DNA of 64,000 nt from NCBI RefSeq assembly GCF_005508865.1, contig NZ_SCOM01000001.1:1426001-1490000 (forward strand). Reading direction: 5' to 3'. Shown here piece after piece: positions 32,864 to 41,819 of the stretch. Every line of letters begins with the position of its first letter. Within the stretch, counting starts at the first letter, position 1. The stretch comes from Pseudomonas sp. F(2018). Lineage in GTDB: Bacteria; Pseudomonadota; Gammaproteobacteria; Pseudomonadales; Pseudomonadaceae. The notes beneath the pieces were generated by a model. That model was not told where the DNA came from. It made no database searches and saw only the letters and a program-made list of their open reading frames with translations. Position numbers and translations under genes: made by a program.

Positions 32864-32876
32864 GTCTGCGCTAGCG
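32864..32876 (-). promoter_or_regulatory. Island motif, copy for the Crp/Fnr gene
   Basis: GTCTGCGCTAGCG. The CGCTAGCG core is perfect, but the flank is two bases shorter than usual. It is 83 bases from ATG 32793. Confidence 0.5.
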
Positions 32877-32944
32877 CGCCGCACCGTTCTGTTCGCTACA
32901 GCACGCTGCGTGGCCTTTATCGTCATGCCTCTGCGTGGCAGGCC

Positions 32945-33682
32945 TCAGCTGGACTCCACATCGGCATTACGCAGGATATAGGGCAACAGGCGGTCGGTTT
33001 CCTTCTTCACCACGGCGTAGCACTCGCAGCTCAGTTGCTCGAGCTTGCAGCGGTCGAGCACGGTGATATGCCCGCGACTGTACTCGATCACTCCTTGGCG
33101 CTGCAGCTTGCCGGCCGCCTCGGTGACGCCTTCGCGGCGCACCCCGAGCATGTTGGCGATCAGTTCCTGGGTCATGGTCAGCTGGTTGCTGGGTAGGCGG
33201 TCCAGTGACAGCAGCAGCCAGCGGCACAGCTGCTGGTCGATCGAGTGGTGGCGGTTGCACACCGCGGTCTGGGACATCTGGGTGATCAGCGCCTGGGTGT
33301 AACGGAGCATCAGCACCAGTAACTCGCCATGCCGATTGAATTCATCCTTGAGGCGCTGGCCCGGCAGCCGATAGGCGGAGCCGCCACTTTGCACGATGGC
33401 CCGGCTGGGCGTGCTTTCGCCGCCCATGAACAGAGCTATGCCGACCAAACCCTCGTTGCCTACCACCGATATTTCCGCCGATGCGCCGCTCTCCATCACA
33501 TAGAGCAGCGAGATGATCGAGTCGGTAGGGAAGTAGACATGGCGCATGGTATCGCCCGACTCGTAGAGCACCTTCCCCAAGGGCAAGGAAACATGCTCCA
33601 GATGGCTGAAAAGTCTCTCCTGAACTTCGCTTGAGAGGGCCGCCAGCAGGTGATTCTGTTGCGGTGTAGGCTCCGTGGTCAT
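32945..33682 (-). CDS. Crp/Fnr family transcriptional regulator (second)
   Basis: 245 residues from ATG 33682 (GAGAGGG nine bases upstream; an in-frame TTG at 33688 is unlikely). The jelly-roll sensory domain is at about 15-140. The C-terminal helix-turn-helix is at about 170-235 (TQELIANMLGVRREGVTEAA). It shares the VYFPTDSIISLLYVMESG-type strand and VGNEGLVG motif with the first regulator; these proteins form a Crp subfamily without Fe-S ligands. The two genes are 151 bases apart and co-oriented, with a motif copy in between. Ligand unknown. Confidence 0.85.
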   Translation of the reverse strand: MTTEPTPQQNHLLAALSSEVQERLFSHLEHVSLPLGKVLYESGDTMRHVYFPTDSIISLLYVMESGASAEISVVGNEGLVGIALFMGGESTPSRAIVQSGGSAYRLPGQRLKDEFNRHGELLVLMLRYTQALITQMSQTAVCNRHHSIDQQLCRWLLLSLDRLPSNQLTMTQELIANMLGVRREGVTEAAGKLQRQGVIEYSRGHITVLDRCKLEQLSCECYAVVKKETDRLLPYILRNADVESS

Positions 33683-33894
33683 TTTCAATCCCTCTCACTA
33701 AGCGAGACAAACTATACGCCCGCACTGAGCGGTACCGTACATAGTTGAGTCCTTGGGAACAGCTGCGTTCCTACTATCGCGTGGTACAGGGACCTGTGAG
33801 CAGAACGCTTCCTGGCCTACTCCCCGAGCATGCTTCTTTCGTGTTAGACCGATTGGCGATTGCCTGCTGGAGCCTGAGTCGAGGGTCGCTTTCT

Positions 33895-33935
33895 ATGTCC
33901 GCTTGGCCGGAAATCGGACCGGCAACTACTGCTCG
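33895..33935. repeat. Dispersed palindromic element, degraded copy
   Basis: ATGTCCGCTTGGCCGGAAAT at 33895-33914 keeps the left arm with a two-base deletion; the right half is lost. The rest of the 358-base gap 33683-34040 shows no gene. Confidence 0.45.
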
Positions 33936-34040
33936 ATGCAGGGAACTCATCTACCAGATGCAGTCGTGCTAAGTTGCTTATGTCGATAGGGCTGTACTTT
34001 GGGAGCTCAAGGTAATTTAGGCAGACCTTCGGCGTCACAC

Positions 34041-34250
34041 TCACGTGTTCGAGCTCTTCGCCTGTTCAGTATCCACGGCCTCGAAGTAATCGTCGTGCGC
34101 CTGCTCCGCCACTGACTCCAGCTGAAACATACGCTCCCTGGCATCAGAGGAGTTCAGATCTGGATCGCTACTCAGATATTGATCAATCGCTGCCCAGGAG
34201 GCACAAGCTACTCTGGCAAGTCTGCGGCTGCGCTCTTTAAAGGTTTCCAT
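34041..34250 (-). CDS. Hypothetical small protein
   Basis: 69 residues from ATG 34250 (GGAGATTGCT upstream), chosen over a longer frame to 34322 that lacks a ribosome site. It is mostly helical, basic at the N-terminus (METFKERSRRLARVACASW) and acidic at the C-terminus. No family, signal peptide or membrane helix is recognised. Confidence 0.5.
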   Translation of the reverse strand: METFKERSRRLARVACASWAAIDQYLSSDPDLNSSDARERMFQLESVAEQAHDDYFEAVDTEQAKSSNT

Positions 34251-34391
34251 AGCAATCTCCGGTGGGTCTTCGGAAGACCTCGGGCGGGCTGCAATGTTCT
34301 GCCTATCTGAACCCAGAATCACCGCCTCCCTATATGAACCTTTCAGTCGATCAACGATGTCAAACTGGCAAACCTGCCGGAGGGTATTCAG

Positions 34392-34697
34392 ATGCGAACC
34401 CCGTATCGCAGTGACATAAGTGGTTTACGGCTGGCCCTAGAGCTCACGCAAGTCGAACAAATGGGTAATACCGAGCACGGGCTTCAGTTCATTCTCCAGC
34501 AGCTCATCCACATGGCCGAATTGTCTCCCTTTGGCTGCGACGCGATTAACGAGCTGCAGCAGATCGCCACCCAACTGCGGGAAGCCGGAGCCACGGTGCC
34601 GCCGGGGCAGCTTGGGGATGATGTAGAAAGCGGGATCGCCTATGGAAGGAGCACTACTTTGGCGCTGATAGAGAAACGCATCGCGGTGCTGGCATAG
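34392..34697 (+). CDS. Hypothetical protein
   Basis: 101 residues, ATG 34392 with GGAGGG upstream. It is helical with two Gln-rich amphipathic segments (GLQFILQQLIHMAEL and AINELQQIATQLREAG) and has no signal peptide. No family is recognised. It is a single gene with its own short promoter region. The 281-base gap after it (34698-34978) holds nothing recognisable. Confidence 0.55.
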   Translation: MRTPYRSDISGLRLALELTQVEQMGNTEHGLQFILQQLIHMAELSPFGCDAINELQQIATQLREAGATVPPGQLGDDVESGIAYGRSTTLALIEKRIAVLA

Positions 34698-34978
34698 CTC
34701 TGCGCGTACCCGCGCCTACGCAGACACATCCGGAGATGTATTCAGAAGCAAGCTCGTGTAAACCGGGCCCTTATGTAATGGCTTACCTGTCTATGTCAGG
34801 GAAAGTTGAGCCTCGCCCCGGCCGGTTGGTGCCTGCTGGTACCCAAGGAAATACTTATCTATAGAGGCGACGTTTCCGTTCGCTCACTGGCCAGTGGCGA
34901 GCGGCTTCTGCATCACAGGCTTAGCAGTAAAGCCTGATACTAGACACACTACTTTTTCCAATGTATCGAGCGGAACGT

Positions 34979-35413
34979 ATGACCATTTACTCATGCCTGC
35001 ACGAGGTACCCTCTGTTCAGACTTATCAAGCTCTTCGCATCGGCGCTGGCCTCAGCGCGAAGACTGCTGAAGCAGCAGCTCGGGGTTTGCCCAATACGCT
35101 CTTTGCTGTCCAAATTCTTCATGAGTTTCAACCGGTGGGAATGGGGAGAGTCATCGGCGACGAAGGTTGCTTCTTTCAAGTGGTAGACATTGCTGTCCTC
35201 AGGGAACATCAGGGCAATGGCCTAGGAAAGCGCATCATGGGCGAAATCCTGAAGTACATCGAAGCCAATGTTCCTGAAAGCGGCTACGTGAGCCTCATCG
35301 CGGATGGCCAAGCACAAGACCTGTACGCACAGTTTGGCTTCATCCATACAGCACCGCTCTCTGTTGGCATGGCCTACAGGAGACCAGAGGTAACATCCGA
35401 GGGGGCTGTCTGA
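34979..35413 (+). CDS. GNAT family N-acetyltransferase
   Basis: 144 residues from ATG 34979; an ATG at 34961 adds six residues and cannot be excluded. The acetyl-CoA-binding motif A is clear: VDIAVLREHQGNGLGKRIMG (Q/RxxGxG/A). The C-terminal DLYAQFGFIHTAP is typical of the GNAT beta-6/7 region. It transfers an acetyl group from acetyl-CoA to an unknown amine. It is a stand-alone gene. Confidence 0.85.
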   Translation: MTIYSCLHEVPSVQTYQALRIGAGLSAKTAEAAARGLPNTLFAVQILHEFQPVGMGRVIGDEGCFFQVVDIAVLREHQGNGLGKRIMGEILKYIEANVPESGYVSLIADGQAQDLYAQFGFIHTAPLSVGMAYRRPEVTSEGAV

Positions 35414-35480
35414 GGTGAATAGTCAATTGCTCAGGCTAGTGTGGATCTGACAATCGCCTTAGACGGAGCCTGCAGCTAGC

Positions 35481-35548
35481 TGATGCCCGCTTCTGGCCGG
35501 AAGCAGTCGTCGGCGAGAGGCAGCTACCGGCCAAAAGCGGACTGATCA
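35481..35548. repeat. Dispersed palindromic element, full copy
   Basis: The left arm CCCGCTTCTGGCCGGAAGCAG and right arm CAGCTACCGGCCAAAAGCGG enclose the centre CGGCGAGAGG; the outermost bases TGAT and ATCA also pair. It lies in the gap 35414-35762, which shows no supported gene otherwise. Confidence 0.8.
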
Positions 35549-35762
35549 AACCTTGCCTGAGGGCGCCTCCTTTGAGGCTTGGAGATATCTAGGAAAATCG
35601 GGGCGATTCAGACCATCGTCATTCCCTTTCCTCAAGCACACGCCCCTATTGATCATCCGCACAGCCAGTGGCAATGCGCCAGCAATTCGATTCAAATGTT
35701 CAGCGAGGATCTACAGGCAGCGTACGATCCGTTCGAGTTCCCCATGAGAAGAGACAGGGAAA

Positions 35763-37826
35763 ATGAACAAGAAACCGATCTGGATGTTGGTTGCGTTGGT
35801 GTTGAGCCTTACTGGTTGCGCTACCGCGTATGTCCCCTCCAATGATCCTTCCTGGCTAGCTCAAAGCCAGGCAACCAGCGAGCAGATCTGGGGGCCATTC
35901 CACGACCTTGCTGGCACAACCTGGACCGCACAGAACCAGTATCAGGTGACCTACCGGTGGATCAGACCGAACGCAGTACTAGGCGAAGAGTTTCGAAACC
36001 CCGCAACTGGTGCGCTGGCAGCTACCAATACGATCACGCCGGGACAGATACCAGGCTATCTGCAGTACAACAGCAACATCTTTGCTTGGGACGGCAAGAT
36101 TGACGGAACGTCATCCATTCTTTTCACCCAGAGCAACGCTTTCTCCAACATGCCGTTCCGAATGATTCGAGCTGCCGACGGTACGTTGCTGCGCGAAAAT
36201 GTGTCTTTGAGAGGGGGCGCAGTAGCGAGTGTCGACACCACAACGACTTACCATCCCAGCGGCACAATCATGCCAGCACCTGCGAGCGCTCCAACCCAAG
36301 TGGCAAGTGTTGCCCCCAGTAAGGCAGCACCGATTCAGGCGCCCGTCGCTGCTGCGGCACTTGGGCCTGAATGGGGTTTGTTCGCCAAACTGGCGGGTTC
36401 TAACTGGGTGGTCAGTGAATCGAACAACCTCGACTTCGAGTGGATCCCTGAAAAAAAGCTGATCCATGCGCGTATGGGCGATGAAGTGTGGGATGCCACT
36501 TACGTCATTTTCTCATTGAGGCCTGGCCATCAGAACGAAATCGTGGCCAATAGCACCTTTACTGGCGAACGAGATTTCTACTTTGGAGAACCCGTAGGAC
36601 TCGTTGTGCTTGAAGGCACCAATAAAGCAAAACACTACTTCGGAGAGAATCGTTTCACGTATGAGCTAGTCGGGTCCGACAAGTTGCTCGTTCATTCAGA
36701 GAAATGGGTGAATGGTGAGCTCAGGAAATTCGACAAGACCTATTTGCGAGAAAGCAGTGCGCAAAAGGTCGAGCGTTTAGCGCGAATCGATCAGTACAAC
36801 GAAGCACGCGCTGCCAGCGAGCGCTCTACCCGCTTGCTCGAATTATCTGCCTCGATGAACCAAGCACTGACGGCCGCGAACGCAGTGGCCGCCGCAAATG
36901 CCGCTCAATCCCAAGCGAACCTTGATGCGACACTAGCTGCAATGAGCGAGCAGGTGGAACGCGAGCGCGTAGAGGCAGCCTCTCTAGCCATGCAGCAGCA
37001 ACAAGCGGCGCAAGCTCAGCAGTCCTCCGCCGTAGACGGACGTGGCGGCGACAACTACGAAGCCAATGCCTTGACTGACTCTTCCGAGCTGGAGGCCCAA
37101 CAGGATGCGACTGTTGCCGCAGCTTTGGCACAAACTCAGCAAGCACTAGCAGAAGGTGGCGGCGACCCTGCGGTGATGGCGCAGCTCAATGCAGTTCAGC
37201 AACAGATACAGCAACGCCAACAGCAAGCGGAGAAGCGGAAGCAAGTGGCGGGGACCAATAAGATCCTACCGTCGAAGATCCAGCTGAGCACTGCAACCAA
37301 CAGCATCACGCCGACACCGAGCCTGCCCGAGCCTGCGGCTGAGGCGAGCAACATGGCCCAAGGGAAAGTTCGCCTCTGCAACCGACCTGGAGATGAAGGC
37401 CCCGCCCACTGGCCACTCTGCCCGCAAACCAGAGAGGAAGAGGCGGAAGCTCGTCGTCTGTCCGCCAATGGTGGTAGCGGTGGCGCAGCGGATACGGAGC
37501 ACGCCGGCACTTCAGGCAGCAAGAAGCCTGTGACGGGAGGGTCAGGAGACGGATCGCAAGGGAAACCAGGCGAGGCAAGCACCAGTGACGACGAGGCTTT
37601 CGCATGGTGCACGCAGAACAAGCGAGGGTTTAAGTGCTACGGGCCGTATGGCCAAATGGCTACTACCAACACCCTCCGGCAAGCCTTGGGTGATGCAGGG
37701 TGTGGTAAGGGTGAAGGCGAAACCCCTTCTATCGGGGAGTCCACTCGATTTGATTGCAACGTGAAGAAGGTAAAAGGCCTTCATGGCTACGTTCCAGATA
37801 CCCCTCCGCACTGGTCACCGTTTTAA
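35763..37826 (+). CDS. Large lipoprotein, hypothetical, with two WGxFxxLAG modules
   Basis: 687 residues. The lipoprotein signal peptide has lipobox LTGC (Cys19). Two related modules begin IWGPFHDLAGTTWTA (about residue 42) and EWGLFAKLAGSNWVV (about 204). Both are followed by beta-strand patterns in which F-E/R-W-I-P/R recurs, resembling a small beta-barrel or lipocalin-like fold. Residues 335-480 form an Ala/Gln-rich helical coiled coil (ANAVAAANAAQSQANL; QQQAAQAQQ). A low-complexity linker and a Cys-rich C-terminal domain with paired Cys (CTQNKRGFKCYGPYG) follow. It is probably an outer-membrane-anchored periplasmic protein. No family name is supportable; codon use is AT-richer than its neighbours. 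Confidence 0.7.
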   Translation: MNKKPIWMLVALVLSLTGCATAYVPSNDPSWLAQSQATSEQIWGPFHDLAGTTWTAQNQYQVTYRWIRPNAVLGEEFRNPATGALAATNTITPGQIPGYLQYNSNIFAWDGKIDGTSSILFTQSNAFSNMPFRMIRAADGTLLRENVSLRGGAVASVDTTTTYHPSGTIMPAPASAPTQVASVAPSKAAPIQAPVAAAALGPEWGLFAKLAGSNWVVSESNNLDFEWIPEKKLIHARMGDEVWDATYVIFSLRPGHQNEIVANSTFTGERDFYFGEPVGLVVLEGTNKAKHYFGENRFTYELVGSDKLLVHSEKWVNGELRKFDKTYLRESSAQKVERLARIDQYNEARAASERSTRLLELSASMNQALTAANAVAAANAAQSQANLDATLAAMSEQVERERVEAASLAMQQQQAAQAQQSSAVDGRGGDNYEANALTDSSELEAQQDATVAAALAQTQQALAEGGGDPAVMAQLNAVQQQIQQRQQQAEKRKQVAGTNKILPSKIQLSTATNSITPTPSLPEPAAEASNMAQGKVRLCNRPGDEGPAHWPLCPQTREEEAEARRLSANGGSGGAADTEHAGTSGSKKPVTGGSGDGSQGKPGEASTSDDEAFAWCTQNKRGFKCYGPYGQMATTNTLRQALGDAGCGKGEGETPSIGESTRFDCNVKKVKGLHGYVPDTPPHWSPF

Positions 37827-37980
37827 TTCCGACTGTTGTGGCTCAAATCTGGACCCCCCTATAGGGCGTTAAGCTTCGCCCAGCCATGAGATGTTTGCGT
37901 GACCAGAAGATCATTCTGAGTCGCCCCTGCTTCCGTAGGGGCATTCAAGCTTTAAGTAAGGACTGCTAATCCGGCGTAAC

Positions 37981-38044
37981 TGTCCGCTTTATGGCCGTTA
38001 CCAGTCGCTCGTGAGGGGCTGCTACCGGCCAGAAGCGGACCTCC
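37981..38044. repeat. Dispersed palindromic element, full copy
   Basis: It begins TGTCCGCTTTATGGCCGTTA and ends CCGGCCAGAAGCGGACCTCC. The last 20 bases are identical to the right end of the recombinase element (42999-43018). It lies in gap 37827-38192, which otherwise shows only a weak GCCCCT/AGGGGC hairpin near 37923-37944. Confidence 0.8.
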
Positions 38045-38192
38045 ACCCCGTTCATTTCTGAGTCGCGCCATCTCATACCGTCTGATGCGGGGATGTGGGG
38101 CGCTCCGCAATCTAGGCTTTGAATCAGCTGGTTACTGATAAACGTGGCTAGTATCGTCAGCGCTTGGATACCGCTCCGTCAGGGATTGCACC

Positions 38193-39479
38193 ATGAGCCA
38201 ACCTGTTCTTGTTGTCGCTGCAACCGCTTTTCTGATGATCCCCGGCCAGCTCCTGGCAGGTGGTCTGCTGCTCTATGAGGTCGGCACGGACAATGTCGGT
38301 CTGGCCAATGCTGGAGCCGGCGCACGTGCTCAGGGGCCCTCTACCTTGGCCAGCAACGTGGCTGGTATAGCCTGGTTGCCTGGCACGCAGATCAGCCTCG
38401 GGGCCCAGGTCCTGCACGGTAATCTCGACTTCAAAACCGATGGTTTCACCAATGTCGCAGGCGCCGATGGCGGCAACGCGATGGAGTGGTCGCCGGGAGG
38501 AAGTCTCTTCATCTCCCAAGAGCTGGGTGATGGCTGGGCAGTTGGCTTCGCCAGCTATGGCGATTTCGGTCTCAGCCTGGACTATGAGAACGACTGGAGC
38601 GGCCGCTACTTCCTGCAAAACGGCGAATTGCTCGGCATGTCGCTGATGCCGACGCTGGCCTATAAGGCGAACGAGCACTGGGCATTCGGTATTGGCGTCC
38701 GGGCTTTCTATGCAACTCTGGACAGCCAGCTGGCTATCGACAATGACCCGTTCGGACTACTCGAGCGTTCGGACGGCCAACTGAATTATCGTGACGATGA
38801 TTGGGCTTATGGGGCCAATCTGGGGGCTATATATGCCCCCGAGCCAGGCACTCGTTTGGGGTTGAGCTATACGAGCGAAATCGACATAGAGCTGGAGGAT
38901 GGCTTGGACCTCCAGGGCGTTGGTCCGGTGGCTACGCGTTTGCTGAATGAGCGCGGGTTGCTCGATGCCGCTACCCGCATCGATATGCATGTGCCACAAA
39001 CCTTGACCTTCAGCCTCTATCACCAGCTCGATGACGAGTGGGCGCTTCTGGCCAGTGTCAATTGGCAAGACTGGTCCAGGTTCGGTGAAGTGGGGGTCGA
39101 TCTGGATAGCAGTCGGCCTCGCTCAGCAACGCTTGAGTCGAATTATCAAGACACCTGGCATCTCTCTGTCGGCACACAGTACCGGTTCGACCCGCGCTGG
39201 ATGTGGAGCTTCGGTATCGGCTACGACAGCTCACCGGTGAGTGACGAGGATCGTACGCTCACGGTTCCGATGGCAGAGACCTGGCGCTTCGGGACGGGGT
39301 TAACGTATGCCCTGGATGTTCAGACTGAAGTGAATCTGAGTTATGAAATGGTTTGGCTCGGGGATATGGAGGTCAGTCAGCAGAAGTCGCTCCCGCGTAA
39401 TGATCCCCAGCGGGTGTCGGGTGAATTCGACAACGCCTGGATCCAGGCGCTAAGCGCCAGCGCAACGTGGCGTTTCTAA
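38193..39479 (+). CDS. OmpP1/FadL family outer-membrane channel
   Basis: 428 residues with a signal peptide (to about 22, QLLA). FadL-family hallmarks are present: the N-terminal plug start GGLLLYEVGTDNVGLANAGAG, the NVAGIAWLPGTQISLGAQ motif (FadL NPAG-x-xxL-pG-x-x-xxG), alternating beta-strands through the barrel and the terminal aromatic WRF. It transports hydrophobic molecules across the outer membrane. The usual NPA appears as NVA. It is a single gene with weak ribosome-site evidence. The substrate could be fatty acids or aromatic hydrocarbons; it is not resolvable. Confidence 0.85.
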   Translation: MSQPVLVVAATAFLMIPGQLLAGGLLLYEVGTDNVGLANAGAGARAQGPSTLASNVAGIAWLPGTQISLGAQVLHGNLDFKTDGFTNVAGADGGNAMEWSPGGSLFISQELGDGWAVGFASYGDFGLSLDYENDWSGRYFLQNGELLGMSLMPTLAYKANEHWAFGIGVRAFYATLDSQLAIDNDPFGLLERSDGQLNYRDDDWAYGANLGAIYAPEPGTRLGLSYTSEIDIELEDGLDLQGVGPVATRLLNERGLLDAATRIDMHVPQTLTFSLYHQLDDEWALLASVNWQDWSRFGEVGVDLDSSRPRSATLESNYQDTWHLSVGTQYRFDPRWMWSFGIGYDSSPVSDEDRTLTVPMAETWRFGTGLTYALDVQTEVNLSYEMVWLGDMEVSQQKSLPRNDPQRVSGEFDNAWIQALSASATWRF

Positions 39480-39617
39480 GTACTCAGCCGCTCACGGTTC
39501 ATGTGAGGGGTAGGTCTGATTGTGGTGGATTTTGCGGGCGTGCTAGCCGATGAGAGCGCTTATCGGCTGCGTGTTCAGGTGTTTCGTAGGAAAGCTTCCA
39601 ACAAGGAGAGCGTAGTG

Positions 39618-40274
39618 ATGGCAAAGACTTTGATTCTCAGCGGCGTAATTGCTGCTGCAGTGTTACTGACTGGCTGTACCAGCCAAACAGTGAAGCAAAC
39701 GCAGTATTCAGGATTTCTTTCCAGCTATGACGGGCTGCAGTCTGTCGAAAGTGCGGGTGGGCAGAAGGTGTTGCGTTGGGTGGATCCCGCTTTCAGTGCC
39801 GCCAACTATGACAAGTTGATCTTTCAGCCGCTTCGCTTCTATCCAACCCCGCAGACTACAGATCGCATCGGGCAGTCAACCTATGACGAGCTCTTGAAGT
39901 ATGCCAATCGGCGCTTGAGCGAGGCGCTGTCGCAGCGCTTCCAGCTGGTGGGTTTTTCCAGCGGCCCCCGCACTCTCGAGTTTCGCGGTGCCATTACTGG
40001 TGTCAGTGCAGAGACCGAGGGCCTCAAACCTTATGAGGTGATTCCCGTGGCGTTGGTGGTGGCCGGCGCAATGACGGCTTCCGGTGAACGCGACCAGGAT
40101 ACCGAGTTGTTTTTGGAGGGAGAACTCGTCGACACCAGTACGGGAAAGGCCGTATTGCGGGTTGTTCGCAAGGGCTTCGGAAAGACACTGAGTAATAACC
40201 GCCAGGCCATTGAGTTCGCCGACCTCAAGCCGGTTGTCGACGAGCTCACCACCGACGTTTTGAAGTTCCGATAG
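39618..40274 (+). CDS. DUF3313-type lipoprotein
   Basis: 218 residues from ATG 39618 (AAGGAG at 39603-39608). The signal peptide has lipobox LTGC. The mature part (QYSGFLSSYDGLQSVESAGG, then AANYDKLIFQPLRFYPT) has the DUF3313 arrangement, an outer-membrane or periplasmic lipoprotein family of unknown role. Its C-terminal half is an alpha/beta segment with EGELVDTSTGKAVLRVVRKG. It lies between FadL and the DUF1254 gene on the same strand, but the 139- and 92-base gaps do not prove an operon. Confidence 0.75.
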   Translation: MAKTLILSGVIAAAVLLTGCTSQTVKQTQYSGFLSSYDGLQSVESAGGQKVLRWVDPAFSAANYDKLIFQPLRFYPTPQTTDRIGQSTYDELLKYANRRLSEALSQRFQLVGFSSGPRTLEFRGAITGVSAETEGLKPYEVIPVALVVAGAMTASGERDQDTELFLEGELVDTSTGKAVLRVVRKGFGKTLSNNRQAIEFADLKPVVDELTTDVLKFR

Positions 40275-40366
40275 TCCTGCATCGACTGCGCACGAAGGTG
40301 TGATTGATATCAAGTCGCGTCGGGTTCCGTCGCGCATAAACCATCTCATAGCTAAGGAGAATGCAT

Positions 40367-41776
40367 ATGAGAGTTGCAACTACAGCCATGCTGGCTGGTG
40401 CTATCAGCCTGGGGCTTGCCGGCCATGTTTTGGCCGCCGATCAGGATGAGCTTCTGCAGATTGCCAAGGATACCTACGTCTACGGTTACTCGCTGATCAC
40501 CACGGAAGTCACCCGCGTGCAGATGACTAACGTGGACAAGGTAGCGGGCGAGCATGGGCCCATGGGGCAGTTCATCAACGTCAAGCGCTATCCGCCAGCA
40601 GACTATCGCGGCGTATCGGCACCCAATGCCGACACGCTGTACTCGGCCGCATGGGTGGACCTGAGCGAGCCTCAGGTGCTTAGCCAGCCGGACATGGGTA
40701 AGCGCTACTTCCTGCTGCCGATGTACAGCCTGTGGATGGGTATCTTCCATTCGCCTGGCGCGCGCACTGACAGCCGCACCGCGACCAATTACTTGCTCAC
40801 CGGCCCCGGCTGGAAGGGTGAGGTGCCCGAGGGCATGGTGCAGATCCAGTCGCCCACTCGGAAAATGCTGATCCTGGGGCGCACCTATGCCGACGGCAGC
40901 GAGCAGGATTACCAGGCGGTCAACGCGCTGCAGGCGCAGTTGAAATTGACTCCACTGTCGGCCTGGGGCAAGCCCTACACACCCAAGGTGCCGGCAGTGG
41001 ACCCTAATCCGGGCTTCAGCATGACCGACAAGCCGCAGGACGTGATCCTGGGCATGAGCACGGAAACCTACTTCAACAAGCTCGCCTCGCTGATGTGCGA
41101 GGAGGCGCCGCCGGCCGCTGAGGATGGTCCGATCCTGGCGCGTATGGCCAAGCTGGGAATCGAGCCCTGCAAGCCATTCGAGATGAGCAAGCTGGACCCG
41201 GAGCTACAGAAAGCCCTGGCTGACCTTCCCGCAGTGGCGCTGAAGGAAATCGGTGCCAACCAGCCGTCCCTAGGTAGCAAGATCAACGGCTGGACCTACA
41301 CCAAGGGCCTCGGCGTCTACGGCACGCATTACATGAAGCGCGCCGTGGTCGCCGCATTCGGCTGGCCGGCGAACGTGGAACAGGATGCCGTCTATCCCTA
41401 CACCACGGTCGACAGCGAGGGACGGACACTCAATGGCGCCAACCGCTATACCCTGACCTTCGCCAAGGGGCAGACGCCGCCGGTGAATGGCTTCTGGTCC
41501 ATCACCATGTACCAGATCGACAAAGGCTGGTGGTTCGTGCCCAACGCGCTGAACAAGTTCACCGTCAGCCCGCGTAACGATCTAAAGTACAACGCTGACG
41601 GCTCGCTGACCCTGTACTTCCAGCATGAGTCGCCCGGCAAGGACAAGGAGGCCAATTGGCTGCCGGCGCCAAAGGGAGACTTCTTGCCGATGATGCGCAT
41701 GTACTGGCCGAAGGATAAGAACCCGTCGATTCTCGACGGCAGCTGGACCCCGCCCCAGGTCGTACGGGCCGAATAG
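40367..41776 (+). CDS. DUF1254/DUF1214 domain periplasmic protein
   Basis: 469 residues from ATG 40367. AAGGAG at 40354-40359 gives a 7-base spacing, whereas the ATG at 40361 would be too close. The signal peptide ends VLAA. The N-terminal DUF1254 (about 30-150; ISAPNADTLYSAAWVDLSEP-like segment, here VSAPNADTLYSAAWVDLS) is followed by a C-terminal DUF1214 (about 330-450; NGFWSITMYQIDKGW). Such proteins are abundant, exported and poorly characterised; some are annotated near envelope stress or catabolic genes. A terminator follows immediately. Confidence 0.85.
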   Translation: MRVATTAMLAGAISLGLAGHVLAADQDELLQIAKDTYVYGYSLITTEVTRVQMTNVDKVAGEHGPMGQFINVKRYPPADYRGVSAPNADTLYSAAWVDLSEPQVLSQPDMGKRYFLLPMYSLWMGIFHSPGARTDSRTATNYLLTGPGWKGEVPEGMVQIQSPTRKMLILGRTYADGSEQDYQAVNALQAQLKLTPLSAWGKPYTPKVPAVDPNPGFSMTDKPQDVILGMSTETYFNKLASLMCEEAPPAAEDGPILARMAKLGIEPCKPFEMSKLDPELQKALADLPAVALKEIGANQPSLGSKINGWTYTKGLGVYGTHYMKRAVVAAFGWPANVEQDAVYPYTTVDSEGRTLNGANRYTLTFAKGQTPPVNGFWSITMYQIDKGWWFVPNALNKFTVSPRNDLKYNADGSLTLYFQHESPGKDKEANWLPAPKGDFLPMMRMYWPKDKNPSILDGSWTPPQVVRAE

Positions 41777-41798
41777 AGCTCGCTGCGTCCTTCGCAAT

Positions 41799-41819
41799 AC
41801 CGGCCCCTTGTGGGCCGGT
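41799..41819 (+). terminator. Rho-independent terminator
   Basis: Stem ACCGGCCC (41799-41806) pairs with GGGCCGGT (41812-41819) around CTTGT. A short TTTCG follows. It lies 23 bases after the DUF1254 stop. Confidence 0.75.

Noticed and set aside
32864..32905. Island motif as a classical Crp or Fnr box
   Set aside because: No TGTGA-N6-TCACA or TTGAT-N4-ATCAA pattern is present at the copies. Any role of the Crp-like proteins would need a different recognition sequence.
35579..35845. An 88-codon frame upstream of and overlapping the large lipoprotein start
   Set aside because: No ribosome site, no family-like segment, and it overlaps the well-supported lipoprotein signal peptide in another frame.
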